Assembly (NCBI GenBank): GCA_038138625.1
Contig: JAYQEA010000079.1
Span: 1 to 18,588, forward strand
DNA from: JAQXDR01 sp038138625
Lineage (GTDB): Bacteria; Pseudomonadota; Alphaproteobacteria; Rhodobacterales; Rhodobacteraceae
DNA: 18,588 nt
Reading direction: 5' to 3'
The notes under the pieces were generated by a model. The model was given only the letters and a program-made list of their open reading frames with translations. It was not told where the DNA came from and searched no databases. Made by a program: the position numbers and the translations under genes. Of the stretch, positions 1-5,982 are shown one piece after another; the stretch's first letter is position 1; each line of letters opens with the position of its first letter.

Positions 1-1404
1 TAACGAAATCACAATGCGAACGGCGCCCCAATGCCGACCCTGCACTGTGATGGGGGCGGAAATATCTTTCATAAACGTGGACCGACCTACGCCTGTCTTT
101 TTTAAAAAAGTCTGAATTAAAAATGGAGCCTCATTTTTCCCAGCCTTCAAGCTTATTCGATCTGTCAAAAGATGCCGGTTTTTACAGTGTTCGGCGTTCC
201 AAATTGGGTCCCGCGACTGACGTTTGGAAAATCTAGCGTGATGCGTTGGAAGATAACCATTCCTGTCAATCGTCACACAAAATACAATTCGGCTATCTGA
301 CTCTAAAACGGGATCTAGGATGGGCGGCAAAACTCCATCTGTAAATTGAGTGAAACGAGTGACTGTTTGTTCAGGGTTGGTTCCCGGCACGGTTTCATAA
401 TTGGTGTCAAAAAGATCCTCGAAAACAATACGTCCCCGGGACAAGGCGTTCTCGAACACTGTTTCAATGCGACCAGCAAGATCTTGGACAAGCAAAACGG
501 TTTGTTTTAACTCCATATCCTCTGCACCAAGGTTTACAGAGGCCTGAGAAATCACCTCAGATGTATTAATCAGACGGTCTATTTGGTCAGAAGTCTCTTT
601 GATACCTTCATTAAATTGACGGATTGACACATCGATTTGTGAGATAGACGGCACAAAACGATCTATTGCTTCATCTGCAATTTGCATCTGACCAAATATG
701 GACTCGGTTGCGATATGCGTTTCTGACACAAGGTTCTCGATTGAAGACAGCGCTGCATCTGTCTCCTCGTTGCGTTCAAGGAATGTCGTTGCCCGTTGCG
801 CAGATATTTCGGCTCCTTGTTGTAGTTGGCTCATTCCGTTGGACATGTTCTGAATCGAAGTGGATATTTCTTCCGCGGCGGCAGTTGTTTTTTGCGAAAG
901 TTCATTGATAGCCTCTGCAACAATGGCGAAACCTTTGCCTGCCACGCCTGCTCGGGCCGCTTCAATCTTGGCATTCATGGCCAAAACATTGACCTGGCCC
1001 GCAATAGACGCGATCTGATCGTTGGATTTACGGACCTCGCTCAGAATATCTTCAACGGCAGAACTTTTTTCTTGTACAGACCGAACCCACCCGGCCAGTT
1101 CAACCGAATTCTCTGATGTCTCTGAAATCGTACTTACCGACACCTTAACGCTTTCAAGCGTTTCTTTGGCCTTACTCGCAATCTTTGCGATATCAATCAT
1201 AGCATTGTCTTTGGCTTTAACGACATCATTCGAGCCGGCTTTCAGAGCTTGCAAAGCCATCAGTTGTTCGCTGCTTTGGGTCTGCAAGTTTTCCAGTATG
1301 CCGGAAACACTAATGATATCACGTCCCAAAGAGTTCGAAACTGAACTGAGACGATCAAGCTCTGTTCCTAGATCAGGCGTGGTCAAACTGTGATCAATCT
1401 GCAT
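1..1404 (-). CDS. Soluble methyl-accepting chemotaxis protein with C-terminal sensor domain (3' end cut by the window edge)
   Basis: The frame is open for 468 codons from ATG at 1404 down to base 1, with no stop. No hydrophobic membrane span is visible, so the receptor should be cytoplasmic. Residues about 20-320 are almost entirely helical coiled coil. They contain the conserved MCP hairpin tip that docks CheA/CheW, around residues 131-180, with IASIAGQVNVLAMNAKIEAA followed by RAG and GKGFAIVAEAI. After the signalling coils comes a globular part, residues about 325-468. It carries DRNGYLPTHHARFS, DRISL, PFLIQT, DISAPI and GRHWG, a Cache/PAS-like C-terminal domain known from soluble MCPs. 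Since GRHWG normally lies close to the C-terminus in such proteins, probably only a few codons are missing. The Shine-Dalgarno GGAGG lies 6 nt before the ATG, inside a hairpin (separate entry). The ligand is unknown. The 53-bp gap to the upstream same-strand gene allows cotranscription. Confidence 0.9.
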   Translation of the reverse strand, partial: MQIDHSLTTPDLGTELDRLSSVSNSLGRDIISVSGILENLQTQSSEQLMALQALKAGSNDVVKAKDNAMIDIAKIASKAKETLESVKVSVSTISETSENSVELAGWVRSVQEKSSAVEDILSEVRKSNDQIASIAGQVNVLAMNAKIEAARAGVAGKGFAIVAEAINELSQKTTAAAEEISTSIQNMSNGMSQLQQGAEISAQRATTFLERNEETDAALSSIENLVSETHIATESIFGQMQIADEAIDRFVPSISQIDVSIRQFNEGIKETSDQIDRLINTSEVISQASVNLGAEDMELKQTVLLVQDLAGRIETVFENALSRGRIVFEDLFDTNYETVPGTNPEQTVTRFTQFTDGVLPPILDPVLESDSRIVFCVTIDRNGYLPTHHARFSKRQSRDPIWNAEHCKNRHLLTDRISLKAGKNEAPFLIQTFLKKTGVGRSTFMKDISAPITVQGRHWGAVRIVISL

Positions 1405-1409
1405 AAAAA

Positions 1410-1429
1410 GCCTCCTATCAATGGGAGGC
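1410..1429 (-). terminator. Terminator-like hairpin whose 3' arm is the Shine-Dalgarno of the MCP gene
   Basis: On the minus strand the sequence GCCTCCCATTGATAGGAGGC forms a perfect 6-bp stem with an 8-nt loop. It is followed at once by TTTTT and then the ATG of the chemotaxis receptor. The stem plus T-run has the form of an intrinsic terminator for the upstream IscU-like gene. Its 3' arm is also the GGAGG ribosome-binding site, so pairing would hide that site. Whether it acts as terminator, as translational switch or not at all cannot be told from sequence. The stem is short. Confidence 0.5.
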
Positions 1430-1457
1430 ATATAAAAAGCAAATGCTCAAAAGAGGG

Positions 1458-1910
1458 TTAAGCGGTCTGCGCCTTCCGCGCAGTTTCTAAAGCCTCAACG
1501 CTTGCATCCAAACACAACATGATTGATGCATGGCGATTTTTAAAATCTGCCGCAGGCCTTAATACTTCGAGCCCTTCAAACGGATATTTTGGCACAGGTC
1601 CATTTGATTTCAGCATCGCCTTCAGCTCGGATTGTGCAGACCTCAACTGTTGTTCAGACGACCCGATGATCGCCCCCCCAATAACCGATGCCGCTGCCTG
1701 TCCCAATGCACAGGCCTTCACGTCCTGACCAAAGCCAGTGACCGTGCCGTCTTTAACGCAAACATCCACAGTCACAATCGAACCGCATAGCGGCGATCTT
1801 TTCTTCACCGTTGCATCAGGCGCGCTTAAACGCTCGTGATGAGGTATATCGGCCGCCAGCGCCAAGATGCGTGTGGAATAAAGACTGATCAAATCACCAT
1901 CGCTCGGCAT
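1458..1910 (-). CDS. IscU/SufU-like iron-sulfur cluster assembly scaffold homologue (degenerate)
   Basis: This 150-residue protein has the NifU N-terminal/IscU fold pattern: LYSTRILALAADIPHHERL near the N-terminus, then PLCGSIVTVDVCVKDG and KACALGQAAASVIGGAI. Family scaffolds bind a nascent Fe-S cluster through three cysteines and an aspartate. Here C42 and C67 fit the first two ligand sites. The usual CGD is CGS, so the aspartate is lost. The third cysteine expected in the RxxC segment is replaced in NRHASIMLC, although C133 lies four residues later. C51 is an extra cysteine. A classical scaffold role is therefore doubtful, and a role as a paralogue or accessory protein is as likely. It starts at ATG 1910 and is divergent from hisI across a 69-bp gap. 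The family call is fairly firm and the function is uncertain. Confidence 0.8.
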   Translation of the reverse strand: MPSDGDLISLYSTRILALAADIPHHERLSAPDATVKKRSPLCGSIVTVDVCVKDGTVTGFGQDVKACALGQAAASVIGGAIIGSSEQQLRSAQSELKAMLKSNGPVPKYPFEGLEVLRPAADFKNRHASIMLCLDASVEALETARKAQTA

Positions 1911-1979
1911 GGATGTTCCTTTCGTTACACATCACTTACATAGGTGTCCAAATCAGCTGTCAAAAGGATTTTTTCAAAC

Positions 1980-2345
1980 ATGACCTTCAACCCCCACACT
2001 CTGACTTTTGATTCCAATGGCCTGATCCCAACGATTGCTCAAGATGCAGACACACGAGACGTTTTAATGATGGCGTGGATGAATGCAGATTCTGTACAAA
2101 AAACGCTTGAGACAGGAAAGGTAACATATTGGTCCCGTTCCCGCCAAGCCTTTTGGATAAAAGGTGAAACATCGGGCCACACTCAGGAACTGGTAGACTT
2201 TCGATACGACTGTGACACGGACTGTTTACTTGTTTTGGTGCGGCAAATTGGCCCCGCCTGTCACACGAACCGAAGGTCGTGTTTTTACACAGCTGTGCGC
2301 AATGGACAGACCGTAGAAATCATGCAGCCTGAAGCGGACCACTAA
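1980..2345 (+). CDS. hisI: Phosphoribosyl-AMP cyclohydrolase
   Basis: HisI opens the purine ring of phosphoribosyl-AMP in the third step of histidine synthesis and acts in the cytoplasm. The 121-residue product carries the family signature: D77-C78-D79-x-D81 (Mg/Zn site), then GPACHT with C94 and RRSCF with C101, the cysteines expected to bind zinc. The HisE pyrophosphatase domain is absent, so this is the stand-alone cyclohydrolase usual in alphaproteobacteria. I chose ATG 1980 over an in-frame GTG at 1944 because MTFNPHTLTFDSNGLIP matches the family's N-terminus. The AAGGA upstream of it, about 11 nt away, is only a fair ribosome-binding site. The stop codon overlaps that of convergent gluQ. 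No other his gene is in the window. Confidence 0.95.
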   Translation: MTFNPHTLTFDSNGLIPTIAQDADTRDVLMMAWMNADSVQKTLETGKVTYWSRSRQAFWIKGETSGHTQELVDFRYDCDTDCLLVLVRQIGPACHTNRRSCFYTAVRNGQTVEIMQPEADH

Positions 2346-3214
2346 TCAAGACCAACCAGCAGTCGGATATCCGATACTGTGGCTCCCTCGTCTTTTAATA
2401 AACGGATGGAGTTGGCGTTATCTCGTTTCGCCAACCGCCTACCGCTGCCATCGCGGATCAAGTCGTGATGACAGTATACTGGCGGGCAAAATCCCAATAA
2501 CGCCTGAATAAGCCTATGGACTGATGTCGCCTCAAATAAATCGCGCCCCCTGACGACATGCGAGATGTTCTGCGCAACATCATCCAAAACCACAGATAGA
2601 TGATACGATCCCAAAAAATCACGGCGCGACAGGACAACATCGCCCACATGCTTGATCAACCAGTCAGAGGATACGGCAACAGGTCTGTCCAAATGGTCCG
2701 GATGGCCTGTTTCTTCAAAAAACAGAGGCATCTGGTTTGCGACATGTTCGCAGGCGGCGCGCATGTTCAATCTTAATACAGATCCTGTTGAAAAATCGCC
2801 TACTGGACCTGTGGTCCTGCATGTTCCGGGGTATACCAAACCATCTGGTCCCATCAGAGGTGCACCCTCTTGTGGTGCCGACAGGGCTGCTTGGATATCA
2901 CGTCTGTTGCATCGACATTCAAACAAAACACCCATATCCCAAAGCTCGCGCAAAGCACTGAGATAATTATCAGTTCTATTCGATTGCCGAAGCACACCAT
3001 CCCAAGTGATGCCCAACCATTCAAGATCGGTATAGATGGCTTTTTCCCATTCTTGGCGGCTCCGCGTTGCGTCAATATCCTCAATCCGAAGAACAAAGCG
3101 TCCCCCGCAAGAGCGGGCCATGTCATGTGCAAGCAACGCCGAAAATGCATGGCCCAAATGCAAAGGACCAGTCGGAGATGGCGCAAATCTTGTGGTAAAA
3201 TCGCTTGATATCAT
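2342..3214 (-). CDS. gluQ: Glutamyl-Q tRNA(Asp) synthetase (GluQRS)
   Basis: This is a shortened paralogue of glutamyl-tRNA synthetase that lacks the anticodon-binding domain. Its family adds glutamate to the queuosine at position 34 of tRNA-Asp. At 290 residues it has the expected size. Visible motifs are RFAPSPTGPLHLGH (residues 9-22, the HIGH signature), a C-x-C...Y-x3-C zinc site (C100, C102, Y128, C132), SSDWLIKHVGDVVLSRRDFLG for amino-acid and tRNA contacts, and LAKRD (261-265) in place of KMSKS. Start ATG 3214 gives the standard N-terminus, but no clear Shine-Dalgarno precedes it. It lies 86 bp downstream of trmFO on the same strand and may be read from that transcript. The tRNA that this enzyme should modify, tRNA-Asp(GTC), is encoded about 15 kb away at 18059-18135. 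Confidence 0.95.
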   Translation of the reverse strand: MISSDFTTRFAPSPTGPLHLGHAFSALLAHDMARSCGGRFVLRIEDIDATRSRQEWEKAIYTDLEWLGITWDGVLRQSNRTDNYLSALRELWDMGVLFECRCNRRDIQAALSAPQEGAPLMGPDGLVYPGTCRTTGPVGDFSTGSVLRLNMRAACEHVANQMPLFFEETGHPDHLDRPVAVSSDWLIKHVGDVVLSRRDFLGSYHLSVVLDDVAQNISHVVRGRDLFEATSVHRLIQALLGFCPPVYCHHDLIRDGSGRRLAKRDNANSIRLLKDEGATVSDIRLLVGLD

Positions 3215-3300
3215 AATGTTTTGCGAACGATAGGTGCTAGATGCTTAAAGCTATCCGATAAACCGCCGTAACAGAACAGCTCTTGCAGATATCCACCATC

Positions 3301-4656
3301 TTACCCACAGGCACGGGACGGCGCCTTCAGCCACTCTACCCATGCCAGCTTTGCACGGTCAGTGTACGCTTTGTAGCGATCTTTGCGCCCGCGGCGCCCC
3401 CCCTTTAGACCCTCCACCGCGCGAAATAGGCCAAAGTTCACATTCATGGGCTGAAAACTGCGCGCCTCTGCACCGCCTGTGATATGATGCACCAAAGCAC
3501 CGTGTGCACTGTCCATGGGCACCTCTGGAACATCCATGCCCAACAACTCGGCCGCTGCCATACGCCCCGCCAGCAACCCCATTGCCGCACTTTCCACATA
3601 GCCCTCCACCCCCGTGATTTGCCCTGCAAACCTAATATTGGGCCGAGTTTTGAGCCGCATTTGTCCATCCAAAAGCTTTGGAGAATTTAAAAACGTATTG
3701 CGATGAATACCACCTAGTCTTGCGAACTTGGCATCTTGCAAACCCGGAATCATCCGCAGAACCTCTGCCTGCGCTCCGTATTTCATTTTGGTTTGGAAAC
3801 CCACTATATTATAGAGCGTTCCTAGGGCGTTATCGCGCCTAAGCTGCACCACTGCATAGGGCTTTACATCGGGCGCATGAGGATTGGTCAAGCCAACGGG
3901 CTTCATCGGACCGAATCTAAGCGTTTCGCGCCCACGCTCTGCCATAACCTCAATCGGCAAGCAGCCATCAAAATAACCTGCAGTTTCACCTTCATGGAAC
4001 TCTGTCTTGTCGGCAGACAGCAGCGCGTCGATAAAGCTTTCGTACTGCTCTTTTGTCATAGGGCAATTCAGGTAAGCCTTGCGCTCTTCTTCAGTGTCGC
4101 CCTTGTCATAGCGCGACTGCATCCACGCTTGGGACATATCCACGCTGTCTGAGTAAATGATGGGGGCAATTGCATCGAAGAACGCAAGCGCTTCGGCCCC
4201 GGTTTCTGCCTGCAATGCCTCGCCCAAGGCGGTTGAGGTCAAGGGCCCGGTTGCGACAATCCACATTCCATCACAAGGCAAAGTCGAGACTTCGCCATGG
4301 TGCACAGAAATCCGGGGATGCGCATGCAACGCATTTGTAATGGACGCTGCAAAGGCATCCCGATCAACAGCCAATGCCCCACCTGCGGGCAACCGATGTT
4401 TTTCGGCAGTTGAAATAATCAGCCCGCCTGCATTGCGCATTTCCCAATGCAAAAGCCCAACAGCGTTTTGTTCGTCGTCATTGGACCTGAAGGAATTCGA
4501 ACAAACCATTTCCCCAAGGAAATCTGTCTTGTGAGCGAAGGTTTTCACGTCTGGGCGCATCTCGTGGATAACCACGTCCACGCCCATTTCAGCCGCTTGC
4601 CAGGCAGCTTCGGATCCGGCCATTCCGCCGCCAACAATATGCAAAGTATCTGTCAT
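3301..4656 (-). CDS. trmFO: Methylenetetrahydrofolate-tRNA-(uracil-54-C5)-methyltransferase (FADH2-oxidising)
   Basis: TrmFO makes 5-methyluridine at position 54 in the T-loop of tRNA, using methylene-tetrahydrofolate as carbon source and FADH2 as reductant. The 451-residue length is usual for the family. The N-terminus has the FAD dinucleotide motif LHIVGGGMAGSE (residues 5-16), followed by GEMVCSNSFRSN with C52 and YLNCPM with C198. These correspond by position to the two functional cysteines of Bacillus subtilis TrmFO. Other typical blocks are FGPMKPVGL, VVQLRRDNALGTLYNIVGFQTKMKYG and AGQITGVEGYVESAAMG. The frame is open well upstream, to 4992, but that stretch overlaps the crotonase gene and does not match the family, so ATG 4656 is the start. 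It lies 31 bp downstream of the crotonase gene, probably in the same transcript. Confidence 0.97.
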   Translation of the reverse strand: MTDTLHIVGGGMAGSEAAWQAAEMGVDVVIHEMRPDVKTFAHKTDFLGEMVCSNSFRSNDDEQNAVGLLHWEMRNAGGLIISTAEKHRLPAGGALAVDRDAFAASITNALHAHPRISVHHGEVSTLPCDGMWIVATGPLTSTALGEALQAETGAEALAFFDAIAPIIYSDSVDMSQAWMQSRYDKGDTEEERKAYLNCPMTKEQYESFIDALLSADKTEFHEGETAGYFDGCLPIEVMAERGRETLRFGPMKPVGLTNPHAPDVKPYAVVQLRRDNALGTLYNIVGFQTKMKYGAQAEVLRMIPGLQDAKFARLGGIHRNTFLNSPKLLDGQMRLKTRPNIRFAGQITGVEGYVESAAMGLLAGRMAAAELLGMDVPEVPMDSAHGALVHHITGGAEARSFQPMNVNFGLFRAVEGLKGGRRGRKDRYKAYTDRAKLAWVEWLKAPSRACG

Positions 4657-4687
4657 GCGCGCGGTGTACGCCAAGCAGGCGACGCTG

Positions 4688-5473
4688 TCACCTGTGCCAA
4701 TGTGGCGCCCGTTTAGAAAGAAATGCATCGATCCCTTCGGCCGTGTCCGGATCCAGCATATTCTGCACCATGACATCACCTGCAAAGGCATAAGCATCAG
4801 CGAGCGACATTTCGCTTTGTGCATAGAACGCCGATTTGCCAATACGCACAGCACTGTCCAGCTTTGATGCAACTGTTTTTGCAAGCTCGTCTGTGGCAAA
4901 CGATAAATCCGCCAATGGCACAGCACGATTGATGAGTCCCAGCTCCAGCGCCTCGGCCGCTTCGATAAATCTGCCGGTTGTGAGCATCTCAAAAGCCCGT
5001 TTGCGCGGAATATTTCTGGTTAACGCCACCATAGGCGTGGAACAAAACAGCCCAATATTAACCCCGTTGACACCAAAACGGGTATCGTCCGCTGCCACGG
5101 CCATGTCGCAGCTTGCCACCAGTTGACAACCAGCTGCCGCAGCAATGCCATGTACCTGCGCGATCACGGGCTGAGGTAGTTTATGCAAAGACGTCATCAT
5201 CGTCGCGCATCGGTCAAACAAATCCTTGAATGCGGCGGCGCCTCCGTCTGGTGCTTGTCGCGCAGCGGTCATTTCGCGCAAATCATGACCCGCACAAAAT
5301 GCACGCCCATCACCTGCCAAAATAACAACACGTATATCGCGATCCTTGGACAAAGCCTCCAGTTCGGATTGCAAAGCGGCAAGCATGTCGTCAGACAATG
5401 CATTCAGCCGTTCGGGCGCATTCATCGTAAGACGGGCTACCCCATCCATGTCGTAACGTTCCAAGATTGCCAT
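4688..5473 (-). CDS. Enoyl-CoA hydratase/isomerase (crotonase) family protein, ECHDC3-like
   Basis: This 261-residue crotonase-fold protein is expected to bind an acyl-CoA. The CoA/oxyanion-hole block AFCAGHDL is at residues 59-65, and the second block HGIAAAAGCQLVASCD is at 108-123. The sequence resembles the ECHDC3 subgroup, including GLFCSTP at 141-147. Both glutamates that do acid-base catalysis in true hydratases look absent: the first falls in GCQL (115-118), and the PE pair before the glycine-leucine is replaced in FGVNGVNIGL. Canonical hydration of enoyl-CoA is therefore doubtful and the substrate is unknown. ATG 5473 is preferred over an in-frame TTG at 5494, because AGGAGAGGG precedes it at good spacing. 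It heads a likely crotonase-trmFO unit and is divergent from the thioesterase gene. Confidence 0.9.
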   Translation of the reverse strand: MAILERYDMDGVARLTMNAPERLNALSDDMLAALQSELEALSKDRDIRVVILAGDGRAFCAGHDLREMTAARQAPDGGAAAFKDLFDRCATMMTSLHKLPQPVIAQVHGIAAAAGCQLVASCDMAVAADDTRFGVNGVNIGLFCSTPMVALTRNIPRKRAFEMLTTGRFIEAAEALELGLINRAVPLADLSFATDELAKTVASKLDSAVRIGKSAFYAQSEMSLADAYAFAGDVMVQNMLDPDTAEGIDAFLSKRAPHWHR

Positions 5474-5529
5474 ATTGCCCTCTCCTTCACTCAAAGAGAG
5501 TATAACCGACGAACATGACGGAGAACACC

Positions 5530-5961
5530 ATGCAACCGAAACTTACTATTGATGAAATTCAAAAATTTCTTGCGGATATTTTTCCACAAATAGATGGCAA
5601 TTTCGAAATTGATCATTTGGATGACTCCGGTTTGGTCATGCGTATGCCTGCAGCAGAGCAGCATTTGCGTCCAGGTGGGACCGTTTCAGGCCCCGCAATG
5701 TTTAAACTTGCGGATGTCTCAGCTTATGTCGCCACTCTGGCGCTCATTGGGCGCGAGGCGCTGGCCGTCACAACCAATTGCTCTATCGACTTTATGCGCA
5801 AACCCGAGGCCGATCGCGACATGATCGCGCGGGCCAAGGTCCTTAAGCTCGGGCGCACACTGAGTGTTACAGACGTCATGTTGTTTTCAGAGGGTAAAGA
5901 AGACCCGGTGGCGCGCGCGACATTGACCTATTCAATCCCCCCTAAACCCAAAAACAGCTAG
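5530..5961 (+). CDS. PaaI-family hotdog-fold thioesterase
   Basis: This 143-residue single hotdog-domain protein is likely an acyl-CoA thioesterase. The core signature is LRPGGTVSGPAMFKLADVS (residues 46-64), in which the G-G-T-x-S-G turn and D62 sit where PaaI-type enzymes place their catalytic and substrate-contact residues. The strand TTNCSIDFMRKP (81-92) and the late ARAKVLKLGRTLSVTDV block are also typical. The usual catalytic His/Asn-x-x-G-G form is not obvious, so chain-length and substrate are open. I chose ATG 5530 because GGAG lies 6 nt upstream. The in-frame ATG at 5515 has only a distant AGAG. The gene is divergent from the crotonase gene (56-bp gap) and convergent with recG (21-bp gap). 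A joint role with the crotonase in acyl-CoA handling is inference from position. Confidence 0.88.
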   Translation: MQPKLTIDEIQKFLADIFPQIDGNFEIDHLDDSGLVMRMPAAEQHLRPGGTVSGPAMFKLADVSAYVATLALIGREALAVTTNCSIDFMRKPEADRDMIARAKVLKLGRTLSVTDVMLFSEGKEDPVARATLTYSIPPKPKNS

Positions 5962-5982
5962 GTTTGGATAGCCAGCACCAGT

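Noticed and set aside
666..1393. Plus-strand open frames of 80-123 codons
   Set aside because: They lie antisense to the continuous 468-codon chemoreceptor frame and have no recognisable domains.
3240..3299. 20-codon minus-strand frame between trmFO and gluQ (ATG 3299), with a CxxC
   Set aside because: It begins 1 nt after the trmFO stop but has no ribosome site and no family resemblance; chance is the simpler view.
4657..4992. Open upstream extension of trmFO (extra 112 codons)
   Set aside because: It overlaps the crotonase gene in another frame, has no family similarity, and ATG 4656 gives the standard FAD-binding N-terminus.
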